From CAZOLI01 sp964580675 (lineage in GTDB: Bacteria > Planctomycetota > MHYJ01 > CAYXQY01), in assembly GCA_964580675.1 (NCBI GenBank), contig CAZOLI010000014.1, positions 16,387 to 80,386 on the forward strand: a stretch of 64,000 bases of DNA, in the 5' to 3' direction. The translations under genes and the position numbers were made by a program. Under the pieces are notes generated by a model. The model was not told the origin of the DNA and did no database searches. It saw only the letters and a program-made list of their open reading frames with translations. Positions 1 to 9,013 of this stretch are shown here, piece by piece. Within the stretch, counting starts at the first letter, position 1. The number at the start of each line of letters is the position of its first letter.

Positions 1-69
1 TTCGTCTTATACAGCGAAGACGATTACAACCTCTACTGCGAAAAGATGGACGCCATATTTGGGAAATAA
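1..69 (+). CDS. C-terminal end of an unidentified protein (partial)
   Basis: Frame 1 is open from the window edge to a TAA at 67-69 and encodes 22 residues ending in DAIFGK. The composition (acidic, aromatic, no stops) fits the tail of a real gene that begins outside the window. Nothing in so short a tail identifies a family. It runs convergently towards ssb, with about 175 bp of non-coding DNA between them. Confidence 0.45.
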   Translation, partial: FVLYSEDDYNLYCEKMDAIFGK

Positions 70-96
70 GCCGTCCCCCGTGTGATGAAGACATCA

Positions 97-115
97 CCGC
101 AGAGGCAATCTGCGG
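97..115. terminator. Perfect 7-bp hairpin between convergent genes
   Basis: CCGCAGA (97-103) and TCTGCGG (109-115) form a perfect stem around a 5-nt loop in the gap between the partial gene ending at 69 and ssb ending at 244. No clear T-run follows on either strand, so a terminator role is only suggested by position. Confidence 0.3.
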
Positions 116-243
116 AAGAGAAATATACCCCCCAGAACGGTATCGTTGCCCGAACAGTATTTATGGAAGGCCTGTTGTGTGGAAACAAGCGGGGGAGACA
201 AAAGGTCCCTGAGGTGTCGTGTTCGAACGAACCGGAAAATGCG

Positions 244-705
244 CTAAAAGGGAATGTCCTCAAATTCCTCGTCGTCCGATTCGTCCGGATTGCCGCCGGG
301 ACCTGCGGCCGGGCTGTTCTGCGCCTGAGTGGAGGCTGTGGCTTCGGCCTGTTCGGGACGACCGCCGCCCCCACCCGCACCAAGAAACTGCACGTTCTGG
401 GCCACGACTTTCAACTGACTCCGACTTTCGCCGTCGTCGTTTTCCCATTCATCCATCTTTAATCGGCCCTCAATAATCACCTGGCTACCCTTTTCCAGGT
501 ATTCGCTGCAGTTTTCCGCCTGACGCTGCCAGACGGTTACAGGGGCAAACAGGGTTTCTTCCTGCCGTTCGTTGTTATCGTCCCGATAATACCGGTTAAC
601 GGCAAGACTGAGATCACAGACCGCCGTTCCACCGGGGGTGTACCGGAGTTCCGGATCACGGGTCAATCGCCCCTGAAGAATAACGGAGTTGATGTTCCCG
701 GCCAT
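244..705 (-). CDS. ssb: Single-stranded DNA-binding protein
   Basis: This 153-residue protein should bind ssDNA during replication, recombination and repair. Residues 1-110 form the OB fold, opening MAGNINSVILQGRLTRDPEL with the usual family pattern of NxVxLxGxLtxDPElR. A Gly/Gln-rich, acidic linker follows. The protein ends in DIPF, the conserved acidic tip that recruits partner proteins in bacterial SSBs. Length is close to the family norm. The start is firm: TAAGGAGGTG lies a few bases upstream of the ATG at 705. The gene lies downstream of the STAS-like regulator on the same strand after a 208-bp gap, so co-transcription is uncertain. Confidence 0.96.
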   Translation of the reverse strand: MAGNINSVILQGRLTRDPELRYTPGGTAVCDLSLAVNRYYRDDNNERQEETLFAPVTVWQRQAENCSEYLEKGSQVIIEGRLKMDEWENDDGESRSQLKVVAQNVQFLGAGGGGGRPEQAEATASTQAQNSPAAGPGGNPDESDDEEFEDIPF

Positions 706-913
706 TTCGACACCTCCTTACAAAAGAAAAACCCAGTAAACGGAATAAAAAACGCCGGGCTGACTTTCCGGTCCGGGAACAAAAATGCTCCCTCTCAACC
801 GGAAATTTCCCCTCCTTCAGCCCAGAATGTTCATTTCAACAGATTTGGTTGAAGTTTTCAAGGCCGAACCGGCATTGGTCTAACAGGCGAAATGGAAAAA
901 GCCAGCCAGGCGT

Positions 914-1510
914 TCACGCCCGATCGACGATTGACGGTAGGGTCTGATAGATATACATGCGGCCTCCCTCATCAACAGCCCCGTGATCCCGGACGACAAG
1001 CCGAGCATTGTAAAGGTTGCCAAGGCGGGTGGAAGCTGTGTTGTGCTCAAGGTCAAACGTTTCGGACAGTTCCCGGGCCGTTAGCTGACCGCGTTCGTTA
1101 ATCAGTTCCAGGACATCTTTGAGGTAACGGTCAATTTTGCCCAGCTCCTCGAACTCCTCACGTTCGGCCCGACGACCGATCAGACATAATTTCTTCTGCT
1201 CCAGTGCCACGTCGACGTTCTCGTAATGGCTGTCGGACATCTCGTCAAGCAGCATATAGGACTCTTCGTACTCTCCCTGGACCATCCGGCCGGCCGTTTT
1301 GGCAAATACCTCGTCCGCACAAGAGTAATCAACGATGCCCACGTCCGAGAAAGACACGACAAAAACCGTTGGTTCCTCGGCTTGGTCCAGTAAATCCTCC
1401 AGACGGCGGCGAAGCTGTTTCCCGGTCTGACGCGTTACGAGGTTCGCCTCTCCGTCCTCACCGGATACCTCTTCGGCAAGTTCGGCGAGGTTCACTGTTC
1501 TGGACTGCAT
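914..1510 (-). CDS. STAS-like (DUF4325-type) domain protein with C-terminal winged helix
   Basis: The start is placed at the ATG at 1510 because GGAG lies 7 nt upstream; a longer frame reaching 1582 has no such site. This gives 198 residues. Residues roughly 30-110 resemble the STAS-like DUF4325 fold, with a strand and turn reading VVSFSDVGIVDYSCADE, the usual place of a (D/S)FxxVxxxxxSxADE pattern. The last 70 residues (LKDVLELINERGQLTARELS onwards) look like a winged helix-turn-helix with the typical spacing of ArsR/MarR-like domains. Such fusions are usually intracellular regulators, where the STAS part senses or partners and the HTH binds DNA. Target and signal are unknown. It lies upstream of ssb on the same strand. 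Confidence 0.6.
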   Translation of the reverse strand: MQSRTVNLAELAEEVSGEDGEANLVTRQTGKQLRRRLEDLLDQAEEPTVFVVSFSDVGIVDYSCADEVFAKTAGRMVQGEYEESYMLLDEMSDSHYENVDVALEQKKLCLIGRRAEREEFEELGKIDRYLKDVLELINERGQLTARELSETFDLEHNTASTRLGNLYNARLVVRDHGAVDEGGRMYIYQTLPSIVDRA

Positions 1511-2103
1511 CGATGTTCTCCATGCGAATTCTAGACCTTTTTTGGGGAACCGGGCGTCCGACCGGTTGCCCGAATCTTTCACAACACCAGTTCAGCAGTT
1601 CTCCCGGTCCATGCCACGTTCGTATGGTCAATGTGTCCCGGAATTATAACCACAAATAAATTCTGTTTCAAATAAATCAATAAAATCGTTCGAATTCAAA
1701 AAAGATATGCTGAGACGTTGCTCGAATTTCCATCATGTTTCATCCCTTGCTCGAACCTCATCATACCAAGACGGTTGACCAACGTATTATTTCCACTCCT
1801 ACAAAGAATTTATTTTTAATTTTTCATAATTTATTAATTCCAGGCGGGTATTTTGTGCAATCTGGCGTATTTTTGTAAGGACAATCATTGATATCAACAA
1901 CTGAGTAGATATATAATTAACAAAAGATGATTTTAGGGGGGATAGATCCGCCAGATACTATTTCTCACCCGTCTTTCCTGACGTCCAAACCTGGAACTCG
2001 GTCGGGATTTCCAAAAGCACTTCCATCTACGGCCGAGATCGGATCGACAGGTACTACTTTCGCGCTTTACCGTGGAATTCAGTATCTCTACGTCAGTTAG
2101 GCC
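1511..2103. other. Long AT-rich intergenic region
   Basis: This gap of about 590 bp separates the divergent regulator and FkbM genes. The middle (about 1650-1930) is far more AT-rich than its surroundings. It holds the sigma70-like promoter annotated at 1888-1917, and I see no credible gene in it. Reading frames over 1600-2232 lack any recognisable protein character. Confidence 0.6.
1888..1917 (+). promoter_or_regulatory. Sigma70-like promoter upstream of the FkbM methyltransferase
   Basis: TTGATA at 1888-1893 and a perfect TATAAT at 1912-1917 are separated by 18 bp, inside an AT-rich tract. It points towards the FkbM gene with a leader of about 180 nt. The match is strong, but such elements arise by chance in AT-rich DNA. 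Confidence 0.5.
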
Positions 2104-3009
2104 ATGAAAGAACTCTTTCTGCTCCAGAAAGCACTGCGTACTTCCACAAAAACGCCCATTATTGACAATCTGGCCTGGGAGATTGCTCCGTTTATCCGGG
2201 AATATTTCGGCAACCGGTACAACGGCGAGCAAATCCTGACCGAATACGACGAGGACATCAAAATCTGGGTTCAGCTTTCGGATTACATTGAATCCAACAT
2301 CTTCTGGCAGGGCGTAGAAGAAGAGGATCGGGGCCAGGTAAAGTTACTGAAGAAGATGCTTTGCCCGGACCAGGTGTTCTTTGACGTAGGAGCCAACGTG
2401 GGGGTGATCACGATGCTGGCCGCCAAGCGGCTTACCAATGGAGAAGTTCACGCCTTTGAACCCAGCGAATACCACCTCGAAAAACTGCATCGAAACCTCC
2501 GTGTGAACGATTTCGAAAACGTCGTCGTGAACGGCTTCGGGCTCTCCAACCGGGAGAAAACCAGTGACCTATACATCCCCCGGGACAACGGAAAAGACCT
2601 GCACAACACCGGTATGGCCACCATCCACAAAGAAAACGGGTCCACCGGAGACAACGGGAAGTACCGGACCGAGAAAATCAACACCCGGAAGCTTGACGAT
2701 TACGTCGAGGAGAACGACATTCAGCGACTCGACGTTCTGAAGCTGGACGTCGAAGGAGGCGAATTAAACGTTCTCCGCGGCGGACTGGAAAGCCTGGCCT
2801 CCTTTCGTCCCGATGTGCTGATGGAACTCAACCGGGAACACCTCTCTCGCGCGGGCGAGACCCCTGGTGACGTGCTTTCCTTCTGGCAGGAACATAACTA
2901 CGACGTGTACCGGATCGGATACGAGGGCGAAATCATTGAGGTCACCTCCACCGGGGAATTCGACGAACATCAGAACATTTACTGCTGCCCGAAGGAATAC
3001 CAGTCGTAA
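2104..3009 (+). CDS. FkbM family SAM-dependent methyltransferase
   Basis: This is a 301-residue class I methyltransferase. Motif I is VFFDVGANVGVITMLAA (about residue 97), the SAM-binding glycine-rich loop, followed by HAFEPSEYHLEKLHRNL, where the acidic residue contacts SAM ribose. The FkbM signature LDVLKLDVEGGELNVLRGG sits near residue 205. FkbM enzymes methylate hydroxyl groups on sugars, polyketides or lipids. The substrate here cannot be told, since no polysaccharide or antibiotic cluster flanks it. The N-terminal 85 residues are a helical extension before the Rossmann core. It is convergent with the RluA-like gene, 47 bp apart. The ATG at 2104 has no strong Shine-Dalgarno site. Confidence 0.85.
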   Translation: MKELFLLQKALRTSTKTPIIDNLAWEIAPFIREYFGNRYNGEQILTEYDEDIKIWVQLSDYIESNIFWQGVEEEDRGQVKLLKKMLCPDQVFFDVGANVGVITMLAAKRLTNGEVHAFEPSEYHLEKLHRNLRVNDFENVVVNGFGLSNREKTSDLYIPRDNGKDLHNTGMATIHKENGSTGDNGKYRTEKINTRKLDDYVEENDIQRLDVLKLDVEGGELNVLRGGLESLASFRPDVLMELNREHLSRAGETPGDVLSFWQEHNYDVYRIGYEGEIIEVTSTGEFDEHQNIYCCPKEYQS

Positions 3010-3056
3010 GGAAGGAACCGCCGGAAGAACAAGGGACCTGTGCCGTCCGAAATTCT

Positions 3057-4046
3057 TTACCCGCCGTGGTTCTGGAGTTGCTTCAGGGTTATTTCCATGT
3101 CCTCGGGGCGTTCCGACGAGAGGGAGACCGGTTCGGTTTCCGTTTCCACCGGGAACGTTGCCTCCGACCAGTGAAGTGTCAGTCGCTGTATGAGCGGTCG
3201 CTCTTCCTGAAACGGTTTTTCCCGGTAATCCTCCTTGAACTCGGAGAGCATCAGTTCTTCCCGGTAACCGTACTCCGGATCAACCGAAAGTGGATGGTGT
3301 ATGTACTTTGAGTGAGCTCGAACCTGATGGTCGACGGCCGTCCGGGGAACAATTTCTGCGTGGGTGAACTTCCGGAACTTCTCGACCGGCCGAATTTCCG
3401 TTTTTGCCTTCTTCTCCCCCTCCTGATCAACCACCCGGATGCCGGGATCCCTCGAGGACCGAATCAGGGCTTCCTCCACAATTCGTTCCTCGCTCATGCG
3501 TCCGTCGAGAACAGCTTCCCCAACCACCCGGCAATCCGGTGTTCCCAGCTGTTCCCGGAGTTCGTTTCGCCGACTTTCGTTCCCCACAAGCACCACAAGG
3601 CCACTCGCATATATGGGAACGGAAAACAGCGGATAAACAGCGCGGTTCGGCGGTAGCGGAAAGGAGGCGAGAAATTCGTCCGGAAGCTTCTGGTTGACCG
3701 GCACCGTTCCCGCAACCTCCGTGCCGATCTTCTGTCCGGGATACTTCTCCACCACGGCTACCTGCTCATCATGCCAGATCGTTTCCGGATCCGGATAGGT
3801 GGGTTCGCTCGGCTCCCGCTCCGGCTGTCCCACCTCCACACGGTCCCCGGCCTTCACACGAAAATTCAGCGGACGCGTTTGTCCGTTCACCTTGACAAGT
3901 CCGCGATCGACCAGTTTTTTCAGGTACCGGTCCGACTCCGTCGGCACATAGGCGTGGAGAAACTCCTGAAGCGGGACGTTGTCAAAGTACGATTCGACCT
4001 CAAGTTTGAAGCCACCCTGAAGTTCCTCGGGAAGTTCCTGTTCCAT
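3057..4046 (-). CDS. RluA-family pseudouridine synthase homologue lacking the catalytic Asp
   Basis: The protein has 329 residues. An S4-like RNA-binding domain covers about residues 24-75 (PLQEFLHAYV, LVKVNGQT, VKAGDRV). The RluA fold follows. Its C-terminal landmark is conserved: RTAVDHQVRAH then HHPLSVDPEYGY, matching the family's (R/H)THQIRxH...GHPLxGDxxYG. The active-site block usually reads HRLDxxTSGL. Here it reads LFSVPIYASGL (residues 140-150), so Pro144 occupies the position of the catalytic Asp, and the preceding His-Arg-Leu is also lost. I expect it to bind structured RNA, probably rRNA, without making pseudouridine. It is divergent from the symporter gene. Confidence 0.75.
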   Translation of the reverse strand: MEQELPEELQGGFKLEVESYFDNVPLQEFLHAYVPTESDRYLKKLVDRGLVKVNGQTRPLNFRVKAGDRVEVGQPEREPSEPTYPDPETIWHDEQVAVVEKYPGQKIGTEVAGTVPVNQKLPDEFLASFPLPPNRAVYPLFSVPIYASGLVVLVGNESRRNELREQLGTPDCRVVGEAVLDGRMSEERIVEEALIRSSRDPGIRVVDQEGEKKAKTEIRPVEKFRKFTHAEIVPRTAVDHQVRAHSKYIHHPLSVDPEYGYREELMLSEFKEDYREKPFQEERPLIQRLTLHWSEATFPVETETEPVSLSSERPEDMEITLKQLQNHGG

Positions 4047-4352
4047 CTGTCATAAATTGAACGAATGGCATGTACCGAAAATTTGAACGACAAAAAATAT
4101 TTTAGGTTCCGTTATTCTTGTTGTAAAGGAACAGGAAACACGAGGCAGTTTCGGCCTTCCGTTTCCCCAACGGCGGACGAGAAAAACCCCCCTCCGACGC
4201 ATCCCCGCACGACACGGCAAAGCTCAATCCCGCCCGGATTTAAAAACGAACGCGTATTTTCCGAATAAGGAACATGAACAGTCAGAATTCCGTTCGAACG
4301 AAACACCGGAAACCGTTCCGGTTTATGGGAAAACCTGTGAACGTCCAGTCCC
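4047..4352. other. Divergent intergenic region
   Basis: This 306-bp gap lies between the RluA-like gene (minus) and the AGCS symporter (plus) and must hold both promoters. The stretch 4056-4120 is AT-rich and contains TTGAAC-like elements, but no element pair is convincing enough to annotate. No gene is apparent. Confidence 0.5.
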
Positions 4353-6131
4353 ATGGAACCTCAGCTCATGACGGTAGCAAGTGTAACGGACAGGCTCGCC
4401 GAAATCTCCGGTTTTATCTGGGGACCCTACTGTATGATCCCCGCGCTGCTGCTTACGGGGGTCTTCCTGACCATTCGCCTTCGGGGTGTGCAGATCCGGA
4501 AATTTTTCCATGGTCTGGCCTGCATCGCCGGGTACTACGACGATCCGGAAGACGAAGGAGAAATTAATCACTTTGAGGCCCTCTCCGCTGCCCTTTCCGC
4601 GACCATCGGCATCGGTAACATCGGGGGTGTGGCAACGGCCATTCACATGGGCGGACCGGGAGCGTTGTTCTGGATGTGGATCACGGCCGTGTTTGGCATG
4701 GCCACGAAATTTGCCAGTTGCACCCTTTCCCTCCGGTACCGAACGAACCAGGAGGACGGTTCGATCATGGGCGGACCGATGATGTACATCGAACGGGGCC
4801 TCGGGGCGTCCTGGAAATGGCTTGCCGTGGTGTTTTCGGTCTGTGCGGCGGGCGCGACCTTCGGCATCGGCAACATGGTCCAGGCCAACAACGCCGCCGC
4901 CATTCTGAAAGACGATTTTCGAATTCCGGTTCTCGTCTCCGGTCTCGCCATCGCCTTCCTGATCTGGCTTGTTATCGTGGGAGGCATCAAACGCATCGGA
5001 AAAGTGGCCAGCCGGCTCGTGCCGTTTATGGCCATTCTTTACGTGCTTGGCTGCGTCGCCATTCTTCTCACACACTTCAACAAAATTCCGGGAGCGTTCC
5101 GCATGGTGTTTCACGACGCCTTTACGGGAACCGCCGCGACGGGTGGATTTCTTGGTGCAGGTTTCGCTCTGGTTCTGAGGTACGGTGTGGCCCGGGGATT
5201 GTTCAGCAACGAATCCGGTCTCGGCTCCGCACCGATCGCTCACGCCGCAGCGCGAACGGAGGAACCCGCTCGGGAAGGACTCGTCGCGATGATCGGGCCA
5301 TTTATCGACACCATCCTGATCTGTTCACTGACCGCATTAACCATTATCGTCACCGGAACCTGGGAAAAGAAATTTTACAACCCGGACCTCTCTTTTGGAG
5401 ACGTAACGGTACTTCAGCCGGTGGACGAAAACCGGCTTGACCGACAGGCCGGCAACTTTCTTGAAGACGCGACAAAATACTCCGGAACCATTCACGTCGA
5501 AAACGGTGAGCCGGAGGAAAATGTGGTCCTCGTCTTCAACGAAGGCATTGCAGGCGCACCACCAAAAGAGGATCTTCCGCCATCCATCCAGCCGGAAGAC
5601 CGTCCCGAAAAACCCCTTATTGTTCGGACCAGCGGGCCCGGTCTATTTAAACGAATACTTCTCCTCGGCGAAACGGAACGTGAACCCTTCACGGGAACCG
5701 TAAAGATCTCGGAGGGCACCCTGGAGACCAAAAAGAACCTGACCATGTACGCGAAAACCCTGAAAAATCAGGTTTCCCTTACAAGGGTGGCGTTTATCAC
5801 CGGATTCCGGCGGATGGCCGGGATCGGATCCATCGGAGGCTTGCTTATTACACTGGCCGTTGTTCTGTTTGCGTTCTCCACGGCCATTACGTGGTCCTAC
5901 TACGGGGACCGATGTGTGGAATATCTGTTCGGTATCAAATCAAGAATGGCGTACCGGTGGATCTTTGTCGCTCTCTTCGTTGTCGGTTCGCTGGTCACGA
6001 TACAATTCGTCTGGACCCTCGCCGACGTGCTGAACGGGTTGATGGCGCTTCCAAACCTGTTTGCCCTGATCCTCCTCTCCGGAACCGTCGTCAAAATTAC
6101 AGGAAATTATTTCTCCAGGCAGGAAGATTAA
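4353..6131 (+). CDS. AGCS-family sodium:amino acid symporter with a large loop insertion
   Basis: This 592-residue membrane protein belongs to the alanine/glycine:cation symporter family, which couples Na+ entry to amino acid uptake. The family signature NESGLGSAPIAHAAA is at about 286-300, and the ATIGIGNIGGVATA glycine-rich helix is near 83-97. About ten hydrophobic segments are visible. The usual family length is 440-540. The excess lies at residues about 337-474, between helices ending TALTIIVTGTW and starting TRVAFITGF. This is a polar, Pro- and acidic-rich stretch where relatives have a short loop. A stop codon 15 nt upstream makes 4353 the first possible ATG. ATG 4368 (MTVASV), with GGAA 9 nt upstream, is an alternative. 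Confidence 0.92.
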   Translation: MEPQLMTVASVTDRLAEISGFIWGPYCMIPALLLTGVFLTIRLRGVQIRKFFHGLACIAGYYDDPEDEGEINHFEALSAALSATIGIGNIGGVATAIHMGGPGALFWMWITAVFGMATKFASCTLSLRYRTNQEDGSIMGGPMMYIERGLGASWKWLAVVFSVCAAGATFGIGNMVQANNAAAILKDDFRIPVLVSGLAIAFLIWLVIVGGIKRIGKVASRLVPFMAILYVLGCVAILLTHFNKIPGAFRMVFHDAFTGTAATGGFLGAGFALVLRYGVARGLFSNESGLGSAPIAHAAARTEEPAREGLVAMIGPFIDTILICSLTALTIIVTGTWEKKFYNPDLSFGDVTVLQPVDENRLDRQAGNFLEDATKYSGTIHVENGEPEENVVLVFNEGIAGAPPKEDLPPSIQPEDRPEKPLIVRTSGPGLFKRILLLGETEREPFTGTVKISEGTLETKKNLTMYAKTLKNQVSLTRVAFITGFRRMAGIGSIGGLLITLAVVLFAFSTAITWSYYGDRCVEYLFGIKSRMAYRWIFVALFVVGSLVTIQFVWTLADVLNGLMALPNLFALILLSGTVVKITGNYFSRQED

Positions 6132-6200
6132 CGGTCCCTCCCGGCGTGCAGACGTCCCGAAACCAAAACGGGAGATAATCAGCAATGACCGGTCCGGTGT

Positions 6201-7598
6201 TCAGGCATCGGAACGAAGCTGAAGGGAATTTAACATGCCCCGGGCTTTTGTTTCCGTTTCCCGGAACTCCTCAGATGGATCCGAGTCCGACACAATACCC
6301 CCGCCAACCTGAAAAAACAGATGGCCGGAGATCCATTCCATGGTGCGGATACAGATGTTCAGTTCCATGTCCCCGTTATCCCCGATCCAGCCCAAGGATC
6401 CGGTATAGACCTGCCGCTGTGTTGGTTCAAGTTCGTCGATGATTTCCATGGCACGGATCTTTGGTGCCCCCGTTATGCTGCCCCCCGGAAACGTGGCGCG
6501 GAGAATGTCACGAATCGATGCGTCCCGTCGCAACGTCCCGGTGACCGTCCCGACCAGGTGGTGTACTTCAGGATACGTTTCAACGGTGTGCAAATCGGGT
6601 ACCGTCACGGTGCCGTACCGGCATATGCGGCCGAGGTCGTTTCGCTCCAGGTCCACAATCATGTGAAGCTCTGCCTGATCTTTTTCACTGCTCAACAGTT
6701 CGTTCTTTTTCGCCCGATCCGCCTCTTCGCTCGACGCTCGCGGCCGGGTTCCCTTAATCGGCCGGGTCAGAACCTCATCTCCACGGACCCGTAGAAACAG
6801 TTCGGGGCTGGAACTGAACACCGCGAGGTTCGTTCCACGCAGGTACCCGCTGTACGGGGTTGGATTAACATCCCGGAGACGGAGGTACAGGGAATCCGGA
6901 TGATCAATTCCCTCAAGGAGAAACCGCCGGGAGAGGTTGACCTGATAAATGTCCCCCTGCCGTATGAAATCCTTGGCGGTACGCACGATGGACTCGTATT
7001 CGTTGCGATCCATGTTATGTACTGGAGAACCGGACGGGGAGGGAAGAGACAGTTCGGAACTTCCGTCCTCACGGTGACTCCGGGCCCGGTCGAGCAAATC
7101 TTCCGACGGCGAGGTCCGACGATTCCGCCCCGGACGGTGAATGTGCCAGAACTGGTTATTCACCCGATCAAGTGCCAGCAGGTCATCGTAAAAACCCCAG
7201 TACAGCTGGGGAAGTGAGGGGTCGCGCCGGCCCGAATCCGGGACATCTTCAAACGCTCGTCCGACGGGATAACCGAAGTAACCAACCCCTCCGCCGGGAA
7301 ACGGAACCGGGCATTGGGTTTCTTCCGGAATCCGTTTCTCGAGAAGACGCTGCAGACAGGAGAGGCCCGGACCGGAAAATTCTTTCCTGCCGGACGACGG
7401 CTCCGTTACGGTGGCTTCGAAAACATCTCCCTTCAACAGGAGTGAAGGTCGCCATCCCAGGTACGTCCAGCGGGCGTACGGACCCGTCGGACCGAGGCTT
7501 TCCAGCACGAAACTTCCCGGTTCACCGAGCAACTCCCGGATCAGTGCGGGAAGTAGTTTTGGAGGGGTATCTATCCGCTCACACGAAATACGACCCAT
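6201..7598 (-). CDS. pabB: Aminodeoxychorismate synthase component I
   Basis: This 465-residue chorismate-utilising enzyme should aminate chorismate to 4-amino-4-deoxychorismate for folate synthesis, using ammonia from a PabA glutaminase. The C-terminal chorismate-binding domain (about 195-460) has all landmarks: RPIKGTRPR (279-287), VDLERNDLGR, SITGAPKIRAMEIIDE (374-389) and YTGSLGW. Lys282 in PIKGT marks PabB, because anthranilate synthase (TrpE) has Ala there. The N-terminal domain carries the weaker TrpE/PabB pattern (FPGGGVGYFGY). No pabA or pabC is adjacent. The gene follows aspartate kinase on the same strand after a 92-bp gap, so the two may share a transcript. Confidence 0.9.
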   Translation of the reverse strand: MGRISCERIDTPPKLLPALIRELLGEPGSFVLESLGPTGPYARWTYLGWRPSLLLKGDVFEATVTEPSSGRKEFSGPGLSCLQRLLEKRIPEETQCPVPFPGGGVGYFGYPVGRAFEDVPDSGRRDPSLPQLYWGFYDDLLALDRVNNQFWHIHRPGRNRRTSPSEDLLDRARSHREDGSSELSLPSPSGSPVHNMDRNEYESIVRTAKDFIRQGDIYQVNLSRRFLLEGIDHPDSLYLRLRDVNPTPYSGYLRGTNLAVFSSSPELFLRVRGDEVLTRPIKGTRPRASSEEADRAKKNELLSSEKDQAELHMIVDLERNDLGRICRYGTVTVPDLHTVETYPEVHHLVGTVTGTLRRDASIRDILRATFPGGSITGAPKIRAMEIIDELEPTQRQVYTGSLGWIGDNGDMELNICIRTMEWISGHLFFQVGGGIVSDSDPSEEFRETETKARGMLNSLQLRSDA

Positions 7599-7690
7599 GT
7601 CACTTGATTGTTGATGGGGTGGTCCTCCGGGGCGATGAATTTAATAGGGACTCGATCGTGTCGTCCCGATCATGGAAAGGGAAGGGAACC

Positions 7691-9013
7691 TCAGGTATTC
7701 TTCCCGAAAAATGAACTGTGCAGGGCCCGAACAGTCTTTTCCATTTCCTCTTCATCAACGATAAGTGAAAGGTTAATTCGCCGCTTGCCCTGCGTGATCA
7801 TCTGTGGTTCGATCTCCTCCGTCCGCAGCGTGTCAAACACCCGATCATTTACCGAATTCGATGCTTTCATGCCTTCCCCGACGATACAGACGATGGCCCG
7901 GTTGGGAAAAATACTGACCTCCGCGAATTCAGACAATTCTTCCCTGGCCCGGTCAAGATTTTTTCGGGAATCCGTCGTGCACGAAACGGAGACCTCGGAT
8001 GTGGATATCATGTCGATAACGACGTCGTGGCGGCCGAACACCTCAAAAATCTTTTCCATGAATCCCGGCCGCTGCAACATGTGTGTGGTACTGATATCGA
8101 TCAGGTGAATGCCCTCTTTACAGACGATGGACGTCACGTCGCGTTTCGGTTCACAGGATTCTACGATGACGGTTCCGTTCGATTCCGGATCAAACGTATT
8201 CAGCATTCGAATCGGAATGTTTTGTTTAACGGCCGGCACGAGCGTGGACGGGTGAATTCGTCCCCCGTAATACGCCAGTTCACTGGCCTCGGGAAAGGAC
8301 ATTTGATCGATTGATTGGGCGTTTTCCACAAGGGATGGAGCGGAGGTCATCACACCGGAGACGTCGCTCCAGAGCTGAATTTCGTCCACTCCGACGGCGG
8401 CACCGACGAAGGAAGCGGTGTAATCGCTCCCGTTCCGACCGAGAGTGGTTACGTCCCCCTCACGATTTTTCCCGATGAATCCGGTGATCACCGGAATGGT
8501 GTCGAGGTCCTCGAGGTGATCTCGAATTTTTGTGGCGGCGGTTGGCAGAGGACTGGCCTGGCCAAAATTGGAGTCGGTAATCATGCCGAGATCATAGGCA
8601 TCAAAGGCTTTCGCATTCACCCCGTTTTCGCGGAGACGGGCGGCAACCGTCCGTGTTGATATTCGCTCCCCGAACGAAAGCACGTAATCGAGCGTTCGGG
8701 GGGTGAGTTCCTTCACCATGGAAATACCGCGGAGAAGAACATCAAGCTCATCGAGCAACCCCTCAACGGTTTCGGTTAGTTCCTCGTCGTCCATCTGCTC
8801 GAGGATATCCATGTGGCGCTTTCGGATCCGATCTCCCGGTTCCTCTCCCTCCGACACACGATTTGCCTCCGACTCAAGCATATCCGTCACCCCCCCATGA
8901 GCCGACACAACCAGAATGGGTTTCCGGTCCTCATGGCTCCGGACGATGTCCACCACCCGGTCAATTCGATCCAGATTCGCGACGGAGGTTCCCCCGAATT
9001 TCATCACAATCAT
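7691..9013 (-). CDS. lysC: Aspartate kinase
   Basis: This 440-residue monofunctional aspartate kinase phosphorylates L-aspartate, the first step towards lysine, threonine and methionine. The N-terminal kinase domain begins with KFGGTSVANLDRI (residues 5-17) and carries SFGERIST and TTLGRNGSDYTA, the ATP and aspartate sites. Two ACT regulatory modules follow, with signatures HLIDISTTHMLQRPGFMEKIF and SVSCTTDSRKNLDRAREEL, so allosteric feedback by an end-product amino acid is likely. No homoserine dehydrogenase domain is fused. No other lysine or threonine pathway gene is nearby; the downstream neighbour is pabB. Confidence 0.93.
   Translation of the reverse strand: MIVMKFGGTSVANLDRIDRVVDIVRSHEDRKPILVVSAHGGVTDMLESEANRVSEGEEPGDRIRKRHMDILEQMDDEELTETVEGLLDELDVLLRGISMVKELTPRTLDYVLSFGERISTRTVAARLRENGVNAKAFDAYDLGMITDSNFGQASPLPTAATKIRDHLEDLDTIPVITGFIGKNREGDVTTLGRNGSDYTASFVGAAVGVDEIQLWSDVSGVMTSAPSLVENAQSIDQMSFPEASELAYYGGRIHPSTLVPAVKQNIPIRMLNTFDPESNGTVIVESCEPKRDVTSIVCKEGIHLIDISTTHMLQRPGFMEKIFEVFGRHDVVIDMISTSEVSVSCTTDSRKNLDRAREELSEFAEVSIFPNRAIVCIVGEGMKASNSVNDRVFDTLRTEEIEPQMITQGKRRINLSLIVDEEEMEKTVRALHSSFFGKNT

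Noticed and set aside
4323..5243. Long minus-strand ORF of 306 residues inside the symporter gene
   Set aside because: It is the antisense shadow of a clear AGCS symporter, and its His/Gly/Asp-rich composition is typical of such shadows.
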